Made by a program: the position numbers and the translations under genes
The notes under the pieces: generated by a model
The model's database searches: none
What the model saw: the letters and a program-made list of their open reading frames with translations, nothing else
What the model was told of the DNA's origin: nothing
Origin: Phoronis australis
Lineage: Eukaryota; Phoronida; Phoronidae
NCBI GenBank assembly: GCA_002633005.1
Contig: NMRA01000101.1
Span: 281,695 to 345,694, forward strand
Direction of reading: 5' to 3'
Length of the DNA stretch: 64,000 nt
Shown here: positions 42,601 to 51,404 of the stretch, in pieces
Layout of the letters: each line of letters starts with the position of its first letter
How positions within the stretch are numbered: the stretch's first letter is position 1

Positions 42601-43488
42601 ACTAGATATTAGGGAGACTGAATTACAGGTAGAATCTTTGTGGAACAGAACGTTAGGTTTGGTAGTCGCAGTGCCTAATGAAGCAAAATATAGTGCTTCT
42701 GTTATGCACTTTTTAATGGATTGATTTGTGAAGTCCATTCAATATTTTCAGCAACAGTTGTTTCCTGTAGGCGACAGTTTTATGCACACAAATATGTGGT
42801 TGTCATTCAGTCTTTGCTCCTTTGGTCATCTGTCAATTTTCTTAAAAACAATTCATGAATCATGATGAAATTTCTAAGTATATGGCCTGGATGTGGTGGC
42901 ACCAGTTGATTTGACTTCCGTGGCACCGCCTGTTAGCCATTTTAAATCTTTATCAAAAATTCCTTGTCGGTCAATTTCTGGTGAAACAAGACAAATTTCA
43001 TCGAAATTCGATGTAGTCAAGTTTTGGACGGACTCGACTACTCTGTTTTTTACCTCTTGTTAACCATTTTATGTTGCAGTCAGAAATTCAATTTACTATT
43101 TTTGCTTGTCTTGATAACTCCTGATTATGGAAACTGGTGCTCAATTGCATTTTGACCGGGTGGCACTATGCTCAATTAAATTATCCCATAGGTAGTCCTG
43201 CGCTGAAGTTATACAATATGAAGTTGGTTTTGTTTCACCCTTTTCCTATCAAAATCAATGCTAATACTGTTTAATTCCATGGAAATGGACCATTTTCTCA
43301 AACAGTTCTTGTTGTGAATGCTCTGAGATTATTGAATATGGTTAACTCTCTTGCAGGGTTGTGACATTGACGCAGTGCTGGGCAAAAGACTCGCTTCCAT
43401 ACCATGCATTGCTCAAAGGCTATTGGATGATAACAAACACAGTCTGGCGTATTTCCTTGTACAGATTGATTTCATGTCATCACACTAA
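6495..43488 (+). CDS. SPIDR: SPIDR (scaffold protein involved in DNA repair), complete 20-exon model
   Basis: Coding exons: 6495-6603, 7843-8243, 9811-9888, 11656-11671, 11817-11861, 17694-17886, 18537-18615, 20991-21057, 21589-21650, 22943-23139, 23845-24006, 25798-25888, 26577-26726, 29084-29158, 32626-32773, 34779-34922, 35123-35216, 37844-37949, 40420-40470, 43357-43488. Every junction is AG/GT, phases match throughout, and the total is 2400 nt (799 aa; vertebrate SPIDR is about 900). Known role: SPIDR is a nuclear scaffold linking RAD51, BLM and FIGNL1 in homologous recombination. Family signatures: RCGEGF (14-19), LNEIEWNSSEDED (42-54), PPWQQL (279-284), GLFTLIESLW (473-482), LREILQMSDS across exons 13/14, and a zinc ribbon CPHC (689-692) plus CTSC (705-708). 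An in-frame TGA at 6477 supports the ATG at 6495. Weakest parts: exons 4-5 (a 16-nt microexon and 45 nt) and the exon 7 donor. Confidence 0.88.
8244..10261 (+). other. SPIDR introns 2-3
   Basis: The open frame of exon 2 runs on to a stop at 8367-8369, past the chosen donor (CAG|GTATTT after 8243). That donor was chosen because it ends in phase 0, as exon 3 (9811-9888, an acidic EDYISDCES segment) requires. A 14-bp perfect hairpin (arms 9254-9267 and 9272-9285) lies in intron 2. No other gene seen. Confidence 0.55.
10262..11024. repeat. 31-bp tandem satellite, about 24.6 near-identical copies
   Basis: Unit AAGGATATTATCACTAATTG followed by TTAGACCATTG (31 bp), repeated without visible divergence for 763 bp in SPIDR intron 3. 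It stops mid-unit at a single N (11025), after which unrelated sequence begins. There are no spacers, so it is not a CRISPR array. The uniformity points to a young or actively homogenised array, or to assembler collapse. Confidence 0.97.
11025..11025. other. Ambiguous base / assembly break at satellite edge
   Basis: The only N in the window. It sits exactly where the 31-bp array ends mid-unit. It probably marks a collapsed or unresolved join, so the array length, and perhaps nearby sequence, is unreliable. Confidence 0.9.
11379..11511 (+). repeat. Intronic polypyrimidine tract (C/T-rich, with poly-C run)
   Basis: About 130 nt almost free of purines on the plus strand, ending in a long C run (about 11484-11494). 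It lies 145 nt upstream of the proposed 16-nt microexon 11656-11671. Low complexity explains the several overlapping open frames here, which are not genes. Possible roles are PTB-type splicing control of the microexon or triplex (H-DNA) formation; both are inference. Confidence 0.8.
11867..11872 (-). terminator. Poly(A) signal of the nested CNTNAP-like gene
   Basis: AATAAA on the minus strand, 137 nt downstream of the TAA stop (12009-12011). It begins four bases beyond the donor GT (11862-11863) of SPIDR exon 5, so the two opposite transcripts probably abut or overlap here. Confidence 0.6.
12009..15322 (-). CDS. Secreted CNTNAP-like fibrinogen-type domain protein, nested in a SPIDR intron
   Basis: Two minus-strand exons: 15322-15043 (93 codons plus 1 nt) and 12616-12009, with borders G|GTAGGA and TTGCAG| in matching phase, giving 295 aa. 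Seen: a hydrophobic signal peptide (about residues 1-25), a short charged coiled-coil-like helix (about 58-78), then a Cys-rich C-terminal domain: NQTGYFMVDPDGEGCVKPF, YCNMS, YWGG, CACG, CNCD, WRADYG, LGPLVC at the end. These are hallmarks of the fibrinogen-like module of contactin-associated proteins (neurexin IV/CNTNAP), but laminin-G, discoidin and transmembrane parts are absent, so this is a small secreted relative and not a true CNTNAP. NMS and NQT are potential N-glycosylation sites. The gene lies wholly between SPIDR exons 5 and 6 on the opposite strand, with its own TATA-like box and poly(A) signal. Ligand and function unknown. Confidence 0.85.
13740..14160 (-). repeat. Dispersed repeat, inverted copy 1
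   Basis: The reverse complement of this stretch matches 16930-17240 with scattered substitutions. Shared landmarks include GCTGTGTTTACTTACAAAG, CAGGGTTCACA and AATTCTAAGCCACTAT. It lies in the intron of the nested gene. It explains the 163-codon minus-strand open frame 13891-14382, which has no homology and is not needed for splicing. Confidence 0.7.
15396..15401 (-). promoter_or_regulatory. TATA-like box of the nested gene
   Basis: TATAAA on the minus strand, 74 nt upstream of the ATG at 15322. It would place the transcription start near 15370 with a leader of about 45 nt. Inferred from motif and spacing only. Confidence 0.45.
15718..16190. mobile_element. Short non-autonomous DNA element (MITE-like) with imperfect terminal inverted repeats
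   Basis: The left end TTAGGCTCTTTCATATTGAC matches the reverse complement of the right end (ACTAACATAC-type sequence before GGCCCTTAA at 16178-16186). Subterminal blocks also mirror each other: GTCGACG and GTTAACTG motifs occur in both halves. About 470 bp, no coding capacity. It sits just upstream of the nested gene's promoter. Target-site duplication not resolved. Confidence 0.45.
16930..17240 (+). repeat. Dispersed repeat, inverted copy 2
   Basis: Partner of 13740-14160 in opposite orientation, in the same SPIDR intron. The pair brackets the first exon and promoter of the nested gene. Family unknown; no terminal structure identified. Confidence 0.65.
17978..18250 (+). repeat. Dispersed repeat, copy 1
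   Basis: Similar in the same orientation to 28636-28900: AATATGGC(C/T)GACAAGT, TTTAGTCTATT and GCATGGTTT occur in the same order and spacing. Lies in SPIDR intron 6. Family unknown. Confidence 0.55.
19030..19087. repeat. 24-bp inverted repeat with 10-nt loop
   Basis: Arms 19030-19053 and 19064-19087; the inner 19 bp (AGATTTTGAGAACCAGTTT and its reverse complement) are perfect, with one mismatch further out. The loop is GAAGTGGATA. It lies in SPIDR intron 7. Read as RNA it folds into a stable short hairpin; whether it is transcribed or processed is unknown. Confidence 0.85.
28636..28900 (+). repeat. Dispersed repeat, copy 2
   Basis: Diverged partner of 17978-18250, in SPIDR intron 13 about 190 nt before exon 14. 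No coding potential. Confidence 0.55.
30380..31466 (+). mobile_element. Repeat family A copy 1: hairpin head, (CCGT)n run, ~145-bp internal units, GC-rich tail
   Basis: The head carries a near-palindrome, CCACATATTTATATGTGG (30386-30403), then a CCGT microsatellite (30427-30453). Next come about four degenerate units of 143-160 bp, each ending CTAGTGGC(A/C)ATTTT (about 30596, 30744, 30905, 31048) and containing CATGAAATTTGGCA- and CAGATGGATTCGAC-like blocks. The tail ends CGCGTTGCTCTTGTTA. A head plus central tandem units plus microsatellite plus tail resembles Helitron-related non-autonomous elements (HINE / bivalve 'pearl' type); that assignment is inference. Located in SPIDR intron 14. Confidence 0.7.
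31742..31916. mobile_element. hAT-like MITE fragment with CAGTGGCGGAT-type ends
   Basis: The left edge CGGGCGGATCCAGGATTT and right edge CTAAATCCGCCACTG are inverted relatives, and GGCCCCCTTGG lies just inside the right end. The same ends are seen at 52438-52780. About 175 bp, non-coding. The family name rests on the characteristic terminus only. Confidence 0.5.
32941..33801 (+). mobile_element. 5'-truncated Penelope-like retroelement: C-terminal RT end plus GIY-YIG endonuclease
   Basis: One uninterrupted frame of 286 codons from just after a stop (32938-32940) to TAA (33799-33801). It opens with LPYSLALRLRRICSEETSF, the block typical of the C-terminal edge of Penelope-like reverse transcriptases. 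It then has a Cys-rich linker (CNKTRCKMC) and a GIY-YIG module: IYLITCKKCSIQYVGQT, then the catalytic-type arginine region LQTRFRNHR, and a later Glu near REYWIDKLN. The reverse transcriptase core is missing, so the copy cannot be autonomous. It sits 168 nt after SPIDR exon 15, in the sense orientation. The open frame across the remnant suggests a recent insertion. Confidence 0.85.
34536..34800 (+). repeat. 69-bp tandem duplication of a splice acceptor (SPIDR intron 15 / exon 16 border)
   Basis: Copies begin at 34536, 34605, 34674 and 34743, with only a few substitutions. Each carries pyrimidine-rich CTTGTCTGTTGTATACTTTAG and the following GGTACC block, so four equivalent acceptors exist, with exon starts at 34572, 34641, 34710 and 34779. 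In the first three the SPIDR frame reads GTL(V/M)ADSY then TAA. Only the last copy continues into the conserved exon (TACTCTCAGCTG). Confidence 0.92.
36590..36699. repeat. Imperfect inverted repeat, ~28-bp arms
   Basis: GGTTTAACAAAACCAGATTTAAGACTT (from 36590) is mirrored by AGTCTGAAAGCCTGGTTTTGTTAGACC (ending 36699). It lies in SPIDR intron 17 and may be the ends of a small MITE. Confidence 0.55.
37021..37149. repeat. 60-bp tandem repeat, ~2.1 copies
   Basis: 37021-37080 and 37081-37140 align without gaps with a few substitutions, and a third copy begins at 37141 (AAACTAGTC). Each copy itself contains related AAACAAGT / ACAAGTAGTTT sub-blocks. Intronic, no function evident. Confidence 0.9.
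39520..39960 (+). mobile_element. Repeat family A, partial copy 2
   Basis: Diverged internal units only: CATGAAATTTAGCAAAT, TTTTCAGATGGATTTGA and a GTGGCAATTTTAGTTTTTTACG block as in 30380-31466. Head and tail are missing. Located in SPIDR intron 18. Confidence 0.6.
41620..41660. repeat. TA/TATG microsatellite
   Basis: TATATATATC followed by TATGTATGTATGTATGTATA; low-complexity intronic sequence in SPIDR intron 19. Confidence 0.85.
42775..43085 (+). mobile_element. Repeat family A, degenerate copy 3
   Basis: A worn head (ACACAAATATGTGGTTGTCATT) followed by about two weak internal units (ATGATGAAATTTCTAAG, GGACGGACTCGACTACTCTG). Located in SPIDR intron 19 about 270 nt before the last exon. 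Confidence 0.45.
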
Positions 43489-43543
43489 CAGAGTACCGTA
43501 TTGTATTTCCAAGTAACTTTGTTTTAGAAAGTTTTAATATTCA

Positions 43544-43549
43544 ATTAAA
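43544..43549 (+). terminator. Candidate SPIDR poly(A) signal (ATTAAA)
   Basis: ATTAAA 56 nt after the SPIDR TAA (43486-43488), the first hexamer-like signal downstream. Repeat family A begins soon after, which suggests a very short 3' UTR. Confidence 0.45.
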
Positions 43550-43599
43550 TACTTGTGAAAGCTGTCATAATGCCTTTAGTTTTGCTGAATTGTTTGTTG

Positions 43600-44572
43600 G
43601 TTTTTTGTACACACGCTCGCACACGTATTTATGTTGGCGCATTATCATCACCATCCAGACAGCGTCCACCCTTAATGGGCGTCTGAAAGTTTTCAGACAT
43701 GTTCCTGTTATGGATGGGACGTCACAAACAAATTTTCCGTCAGATTCAAGTACCTGTGTAATCTCGTATGGCATCTATATCTATAGGGTTCCGTGACAGA
43801 TTTTCATGAAATGTGGCAAATAGGCTCACATAATGGAGGCACGTTTCCATTTTTCATAGATTCTACGTGATCTGCACCCCCTGCTGACCAATTTATTACT
43901 TTTCATGGTGTGTTTGGCGTATGCCCCTCTATCCTCCAAACCGTTTTTTGAAATTTCGCAGATAGATGAGCATGGTTGACTTTCATTTTTGCGGTGGCAC
44001 TACTGTGGCACCTCCTAGTGGTAATTTAGGTTTTCTTTGCCGTGACTCTATATCTACCAAGTTCCTTAATGGATTTTTATGAAATTTGGTATCTGTGTTC
44101 TAGTTGAGGATAGTACAAGTACGCTTGATGTTGATTTTGGGACAAGTCTAACTACTGTGGTGTCCCCTTGTGGCAATTTAGCTTTTCTTTGAGCGCGTCT
44201 TCATGTCTATTATGTTCCATAGGATGGATGTTTACAAAATGTAGTAAATATGTTTTTATCAGGACACCACGGTGCTTTCCTCGTTTTCCTATGGATTTGA
44301 CTCCTTCTGAGCCCCATAGTGGCCATTTTCATGCCCCCACATATTTATATGTGGTGCATATTGCTGTCATCTCTGTCTGGGCATCCATCATCCGGGCGTC
44401 CACAACTGTATCTTCTAAACCCCTCGTAGGATATTGATGAGATTTCAGATGTGTTCCGACATATTTTGCTCCATCTTGTGGCCATTTTTATGATACAAAT
44501 AAACACTCCTAGAAGCACACCATTTGCGGTGCATTCATGGGTGCATTTCACCACTCCGCATTGCTCTTGTTA
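43600..44572 (+). mobile_element. Repeat family A, composite copy 4 with a compact copy at its end
   Basis: 43600-44330 has a worn head and units ending CTCCTAGTGGTAATTTAGG, CCTTGTGGCAATTTAGC and CATAGTGGCCATTTTCA at ~145-bp spacing. At 44337 a fresh head starts (CCACATATTTATATGTGG) and runs only ~235 bp to the family tail CCGCATTGCTCTTGTTA. So a short internally deleted copy is joined to, or inserted in, a longer one, immediately downstream of SPIDR. Confidence 0.65.
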
Positions 44573-45075
44573 TTTTACATACTATAGGATATAAATCATA
44601 TTAATAAACCTCCTTATAATAGGAGTGGAAATAGGTGCTTGTGTCGAGGCCCAAGTTGTATGCTACCGCGTAAAAAGTAAGGAAAGCGTTAAGAAGTTTC
44701 CCGCTCTTTCGTTGAATCGGCCAGTGCTAACGTACCGGTACACGCATTGTCCTTGCAAGTTGCTGAATAGCGGTTCCAAGAGTAAGTCTGTCCGTGAAGA
44801 GCCTTCTTGACGCACGCTGTGTGGGAGTGCAGGTCAATATAGGTGACACCATGGTGAGATTTGGGAAACAAATATTTTACGTCATATGTCTGGAAACGCA
44901 AGCCACCGTTTGACGCGATTAGGGTTTTAATGAATAGACCTGTGTTAATAAAGGTGAGGGTGGCATTGTGAAGGTGGTATTATTGAGGCTTTCATAATGG
45001 TCAACGAGGGAGCGAGCTGCGTTGAGGACTGTCATTGACAATCTACTGATTGCGAAACAGCACATATAAGCCTAC

Positions 45076-45194
45076 ACAAATCGTACTTAGAGTGGCGTAT
45101 ATGAAGTAAAATCCCACGAGACATTATTCCGCGATACGAGAAATAATGTCGAGTGGGATATTACTTCATATCCGCCAATCGAGGTACGGTTTGT
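45076..45194. repeat. 119-bp near-palindrome (arms ~53 bp, loop 13 nt)
   Basis: The left arm 45076-45128 and right arm 45142-45194 are reverse complements with scattered mismatches. The core ATATGAAGTAA/TATCCCAC...ACATTATT is nearly perfect, and the loop is CCGCGATACGAGA. It contains several CpGs. It lies in the SPIDR-C/EBP intergenic region and could be a palindromic MITE or a cruciform-forming site. Confidence 0.85.
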
Positions 45195-47399
45195 ATTTAT
45201 CCTTCGAATTCCCAATTTTGTTTTATTTTTTGGCAAATTTTCTAAATACTTTACCCAAACTGTTCTCGTGGCGGATTACATCCTGTATATGTATGTAGTT
45301 GCGCGTTAGCTTACAAGTTTTATTCTAGTAAAATAAAGTTTTAAATGTAACGATTTATTACTTGCAAAGAGATAACACAACAACGCTAGCTGTAACATTT
45401 CCTGGAAGTAATTAAATAACAACAATATATACTGTAGTTACCAAGGAATCGGCGCTTCGGCTTCAGTTGCAGCATTGACTATAGACAACACGTGTATCTA
45501 TGGTTGCAGACGATATTTAATTTAGGCCCTAGCAAATGAAAACAAAACTGAGACAGAAGCGTCATATAATTAACAGTTTTGTAGCAGATGTTACGTTTGG
45601 GTCCTGATTGCATGTCTAGTGTTATTCATATACTGCTGCAATTGTATACTTTAAACAATTTTCGGACAGTTTGATGATCAAGCCGGCAACGACGTTGAGT
45701 CGACATTGACCTACCTTTTGAACTTTCCATGTCAGAGGGCACTGTTGATGTAGTGCGGGGGTGAATACCGAAAACAATATCACATGGCCACATTGCACTC
45801 GATTGATTCAACACGTTTAGGGATAACTTAGACTTGGAAACTGGAAGTATTTCATCGAGTTTTTAGAAGTTTGAATAAGGTAATCCATGGTCTTTTCGGC
45901 TCTGTTGACTGCCGCTGCATTTAATATTTGCTTGCACAAAATGATAAATCGTAGTTTTGTTGGTGAAATGAGTGCTCTACAATTTAAATTATTCTTATTT
46001 TTTTCGAAGTAGCAAATAACAATTATGTATTGCATTTTTATAAAATGACGCCTGTATTTTTTTTAGAAAATTTGTTAAAGCACGCGAAAGTGGTAGGTAC
46101 ATGTTAAGCCCCCAGTCTTAGCGTAGGCCTACAAGGCATTCCGTAGACACAGCAGTCCCGCGAATGAAGCTGGTGTGATCAAGTGCTTCGCCTGTAATAC
46201 ATGGCGATATTTCGATCTTGTCTTGCGGTATCTTGCAATTTCGCTAGGTTCGCGATTCACGCCTAGACAACGATGGGCCATCGGACCAACCCGATATTTT
46301 CAGCATGCCCGTGTCAATTAGTATCAAATATCTGAATCGAGGAATAAGATTCTAATGTTTACCTGAAGGCGCTCAAGGTGGTTAATAAGAATTGCATTTC
46401 ACAATAACCAGGTCCATCTTAAGGACACACCCAGAGGTGAAAATTCTATTAATCCGCCCGTTGCAGAGCCGGCTCCTTGGTAAATTCTCTTTCCTGCTTT
46501 TTCTATGTTTTATATTCCACTTTATTCTACGACTACCAAAGTGGTCTGATGTGGCATGGAGTCGAAGAAGGACTGAACCAATTTATAGGAAAGCTGACCG
46601 AACAACAATCGAAAACAGTAGGCATTCGAGCAGCTTCACGGTGTAGTGTCAAGTTCGGCTTTCAGTACTCCCATTGGAGTTTCAAAATGCGTGGTTTTCC
46701 GGTATTCAAGACCCGTATCATCATTATAGAAACTGGCATTTCACCTTCCAGTGGTACATGTTGCAAATTTGGCGAATCAAGTAGCTGATATAATCAGTGT
46801 TGTAGTGGTAAAATTAGAGGTAAGTAGGCGCCCTGAGCCCACCGTATGACCTTGAACACTGAACGTATCTTACGGTGCGTAGGCGCTACGTTCAAATGCC
46901 AAAATGTGGTTGGCTGCGCCTACGTGCGCCTGTACGCCCCACTACAGCACTGGATATAATGCGTTTGGTTTAAGTTTGTTTTCATCCACGAAATACTACT
47001 AGAATTAAGCTTTGACTGACACCATCAAGTGGCTCCTCGCAGCCAGTCGGTCTCCAGGTCAGCAATATTACAGATATGCTGTTGTTCCAAGTGTCTCAAA
47101 AGATGTCATACCTATAAGCTGCGTTCATTGTTTACTGAGCCTTGGTGCTCGTGCACTAACGCGTCAATGCTACAGTATTGAGGTACGAATACAACACAGG
47201 TCATCTGATTTTTAAAGCTGTTGTCAAAAGAAACTGACGTCAATGATCGATACAACAAACACGTACTGAATGGGACCGTACGAATAGAAGCGATTGAGGT
47301 ATTGTGCCTCTGTGGTGAAGGTTATTTTTGCATTTGCGGGTTAAAGCAAAGAGCCAATTATTTCGAGCGGGCTGCAACTACCTAAAAACTATATAGTCC

Positions 47400-47780
47400 C
47401 TCGGGGCCGGCTTGACCACGTCTTTTTACTATAAATTAGCAAAAAAGAAAAGTACATTCAACAACGAGGACATCAATAACACGAATAAGTTTCGTTTGTT
47501 ATAAATGTTCAAGATAAAATTCAAAAACCGTTAAAAATTTCCAATAACACTTCGTTTTAGTTTTATGCAACTTTTGTATTTTTTTCATCAAAATCCTAAA
47601 ATACCTATATTTGATAGTTTCTCATATGAAAGCGGACATTTAAAATCAATTCTTAACAGCATTTCGGATAACAGTGCACAGAGCATTGATAGTACTCAGT
47701 CATTTCTGAGATGTGATGTTCAGAAAGTAAGCCAATTAATTTTGGCCATTTTTGTAGGGTCCTCCATAACCCTAGTAGAC
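47400..47780 (+). repeat. Dispersed repeat, copy 1
   Basis: Shares the ordered blocks GACCA(C/T)GTCTTTTTA, AATTAGCAAAAAA, CATTTCG-like/TTTTAGTTTTAT, and TTTCTCATATGAA with 59200-59560 in the same orientation. A weaker related piece is near 14760-14800. Family unknown. Confidence 0.5.
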
Positions 47781-50008
47781 TAGTTCACGCGAGTATTAAA
47801 AGCAACTTTACGCACGTAATTTGCGAGTCACCCAACTCGGTACACTAGATCGGTTGTTCTAGTTCGTGGTCTTAGTGGCCCCGTCAGATAAGTATGATTT
47901 CTCATGGTCGGCGTGGACTCGACTTTGGGTAGTTTACTATTATTTGTTCATGTGTTTGAAAACTGTTCATTAATTACCCATTCTTTGGTAGGAGAAATTA
48001 CATGCCGTTTACCACTAAATCAACCAAAGTATGACGCAGCAAAAATGTCTTACTTAGGTTTTTAAAACCCATGCATGAAAACCGATTATCGGACTGTATT
48101 GACTGTCGTGACACGAACACATCGTGTTACGTGGAGGTCCTTTCACACGGCAATGAAATACGATGCACATTTCAATCAGCATAAGATCTTATTACATACA
48201 AACGCTCACCGTGGACAATAGACTAACATATTTGTTTGATATCGACGTTGCATTGTTCAACGTTTGCTTTCGCGTTGTTTGAGCGGGAAAGCAGTGAAAC
48301 GCTACAATTGCTTCAGCCCTGCAAATATTTGTGACGAGAGTGGGCCCGGTGCTCAGTACGGTTTGGTGTTCTTGTGCGATGAATTACAATTTTCTCTAAT
48401 ATTTTCCCGGACATATTTACGCCCGTGATAACCGAGGCGGCACTTGCGTGTTATTCCGCCGCAATCACCGGCTGTCGAAAATGTAAATTTTTGTACACTT
48501 GATTCAATCAATCACACGAAATTTGTTTCAAACCTTTCCATACCACGATAAAAATGCTTTCCATTAGCTGACTGAGTAAGCTTAGCTAATCCATTGTGTT
48601 GGCACGTTATTACGTTGACATGTAAAAAGGCAACAGTCTCGGGTTGGTCAACCTTCCAAAATTTGTCAGCTAATTCTCCATTTGATGGCAGAATTTTCCC
48701 CCATAGTAAACATAAACGGTGAGCCCAGTTGACGGTATTTCGTGTCGGGGCTTGCTATCAGAAATTCCCGGTTCTATTTTTCAGGTCAAAAAGTTATTTT
48801 TAATTGTTCGTGTCTGCGCAAGCGCACGGTCAAATTAGATCCATGGCTTAAGATTCTAGTGGGAGCACTGCCATGTACTTTTAAAAAATCCGAGTCAGAA
48901 GAACTTGCCCATATATTTCCGAAATATTAAGCATTTTCTTGCTGCTGCCAAGAGCTTTGGAGAAACCGATGCCACGATACAAATGACAATAGCTTTTTGT
49001 GTAGTTTGCCCTGAATTCAAATGACAAAATGGAATAATTTAAAAAATATATTCAATAACATGTCAATAAACATACGACACCAAATGATTTCAAACCAACA
49101 AGCCAGGAAATAACTAAAAACAAACCTAAAACTACATAACAATGTTACATGACAAGATGTCGGATGTTAAGAGATGCTGGTTAATAATGAGTGACACGTG
49201 ACAAACATACACTTATATGTATATATATACCACGTATATTGAGTGACCTTGCAATGTTCTAATGGCAACTATGAAACTACTAAACCCTACGTTCGATGAT
49301 AAAACTAAGTGGCCGACACGTAAACCAAGCGACCGCTACCTAAGACTCAATGTTTGCACTTTGGCTTCTAGGAAGTTCGAGTGCAATTGCGTTACTTTGG
49401 TACAACACCTTGGCTCTGCGGCTACACTCGAAATCTAACTCACGACATGAATTATTATTGAATAATAACGGTCATCACTGTTTCCTTTTCCAATTGCACA
49501 CTATATCGTCAAACTTAGGACTTAGTCACCTGTGCGACTGCCTCAGCACGTCGGCCAACTTGGTTGATAACCTTCCCAACCATGATGGTCATCGCTGGGG
49601 AACTAAATAGAGGCGAGCCTACAAGAAACGTGTTCAGAGGTTCGACAGAGGTGTGCAATAGACCTAATCTACAGCTATATACAAGGATATATACACGGGT
49701 CATAACCACTTGTTACACACAAATAGTCCGGAGACAAGACTGTCAGAAGTTTTGCCATCTTTCCGGAGAGTATTGGGTGAACGCTCCCGTCGAATGTTCC
49801 GGTGATCACTCCCGTTAACGTGATAATCATTTTTACACGTAGGTGAAGATTCCTTAAGATTACTCATTGTCACCGCTCCTTGTAAAGAAGATAATGACAA
49901 GAATTGACACTGCATAATGTCCGCAGAAAAGTCATTAGCACCAATGGTAAAATGTTCGCTTCCGGTCTCCATATCACTGCAGGCAGATCAGGTGCTACGG
50001 TAATGCAT

Positions 50009-51139
50009 TTACTGTTGCAGGTATTTTTGCAAGTCTTCGGGAAGTGAGGCACCGACGTTCAGGAAAAGACCCTTGAGAACTGTGAGTTCCTTGGTGAGGA
50101 GGTCGACTTTTTTCGTCAACTTGTCGTTTTCGGTGGTCAGCTCATGCACGCGCTGCTCGGTTTCTATTTGTCTCTGCTTCGCCTTGTCGCGACTGCGGCG
50201 TACGGCGACGTTATTCCTTGCTCGTTTTGCTTTGTACTCCTCAGAGTCCTTAGGAAGGCCGCGCTTAGCTTTACTGCGACCGGACAAGGTTCTAGAACCG
50301 GAACTGCTCGCTGAGGTGCTCGGGCTAGGAGTAGCGCACGTGCTGGACACGGACTCGACCTTAATAGTCAATCCGTTTGTTGTTGTCGTGGTTGGTGCTA
50401 CTGTTTGTCCTATGGTCCCCAAGTTTGCAAGAGTGTCAAGTTCGGAAAAGCACGGCAGGTCAGCGAGATCAGCCTCGTCTATTTTCACCCAGTCCGAGTC
50501 GAGCGTGTCTGAATATTCACTCACAGTTCGCGCCTGTGGCATGGGCACCGCTTGTTGTTGAGTTCTCAACGTCGTGCTAACGTCAATTGGGAACTGTTGA
50601 AGCACAGGTGTGAAGTTGCCCTGTGCAAGGCTAGTTGCAGTAGCAGGTGCAATTGTCTGGTTTGAGTCCGCACCGACTAATTCCTCCAAATAACTCGTCA
50701 ATATTTGATCGGATATTCCACCATCCGGTTCTTCTTCTAATAGCCCTTGAAAGTCAAGGGGAAGTTCGTTAGAATCTATCGCGTTTATATTTCTGTGGTC
50801 AGGCTTAAGAAAAGAATTCTGTTTCTCGTCGAAAGTCGAATCAGCTTCATAAAGTACGGGCGAAGGCATGCCCAGCGTAAGCGAGCATGATGAGTTCGGC
50901 GACAGCACCTGGTCGTTGTAGTAGCTTGACTCGTCTTGTGTAGACACGCCAAAGTCTACAATACCAAATTCCAGTGTCGGATCTATTTTGAAGCTGAAGT
51001 CGGCTCCTAGAAAAACTGGGAATTCCAACTTCGTCTTAACAGAGTAACGTGACCTCGACGACTTGAAATCGTAAAGCAGAATGGAGAAATCCCTTCGAGT
51101 GCCTATTAATAACATCTGCCTTACACAAAATAGTTCCAT
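50009..51139 (-). CDS. CEBP: C/EBP bZIP transcription factor (alpha/beta/delta/epsilon class), intronless
   Basis: Single-exon minus-strand frame of 376 codons, stop TAA at 50011-50009. The C-terminus is a classic C/EBP bZIP: DSEEYKAKRARNNVAVRRSR (from 298), basic-region NNVAVRRSR at 309-317, then heptad leucines 334, 341, 348, 355 in ELTTENDKL / LLTKEL / VLKGLF. Seen before it: a Ser/Thr-rich hinge, IKVE (a psi-K-x-E SUMO consensus, as in vertebrate C/EBP regulatory domains) and an acidic activation-like segment (LLEEEPDG...YLEELVG). Absence of introns matches vertebrate CEBPA/B/D. The start is uncertain: M91 (50869) opens MPSPVLYEADS, like the MESADFYEAD/FYEADC start of vertebrate C/EBPs, so a 286-aa form is likely; the longer ORF could give an extended isoform. 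Binds CCAAT/enhancer sites as a dimer. It is convergent with SPIDR and divergent from C/EBP-gamma. Confidence 0.93.
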   Translation of the reverse strand: MELFCVRQMLLIGTRRDFSILLYDFKSSRSRYSVKTKLEFPVFLGADFSFKIDPTLEFGIVDFGVSTQDESSYYNDQVLSPNSSCSLTLGMPSPVLYEADSTFDEKQNSFLKPDHRNINAIDSNELPLDFQGLLEEEPDGGISDQILTSYLEELVGADSNQTIAPATATSLAQGNFTPVLQQFPIDVSTTLRTQQQAVPMPQARTVSEYSDTLDSDWVKIDEADLADLPCFSELDTLANLGTIGQTVAPTTTTTNGLTIKVESVSSTCATPSPSTSASSSGSRTLSGRSKAKRGLPKDSEEYKAKRARNNVAVRRSRDKAKQRQIETEQRVHELTTENDKLTKKVDLLTKELTVLKGLFLNVGASLPEDLQKYLQQ

Positions 51140-51404
51140 TCATAAATTACTCCGCGTAACTCTATTTTTGTTTATTTATTTCTATAACTTTGTTGCGCTG
51201 ACTTGGTAGTTGTTTACAAGTAAGTTTTAATATTTAAGTTGTTGAATCAATCATTTAGTCTAAAAAGCTCTTTGAAATTAGACAATTGTATTGTGAACTA
51301 CTTTAAGGTGTGCGCATATTACAGTAGTAAAGAAGCTTCTATTTTTAGGTATTCGTAATAGTCTTGTGCTGGGATTGGTTGATAAGAATAGTTACTGACG
51401 AGAG

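Larger units (their letters stand above)
44573..50008. other. SPIDR-C/EBP intergenic region (tail-to-tail side)
   Basis: About 5.4 kb with no convincing gene. It includes the 119-bp palindrome and one copy of a dispersed repeat (47400-47780). The stretch 46100-48500 is richer in CpG and GC than the SPIDR introns: mirrored GTAGGCGC / GCGCCTAC motifs near 46830-46940 and the 48280-48480 block stand out. Small open frames at 46477-46788 and 47012-47215 have no homology I recognise. Regulatory DNA for C/EBP is possible but not shown. Confidence 0.5.

Noticed and set aside
46392-47215. Open frames of 67-103 codons in the SPIDR-C/EBP intergenic region
   Set aside because: Overlapping frames on one strand, no recognisable family and no splice structure.
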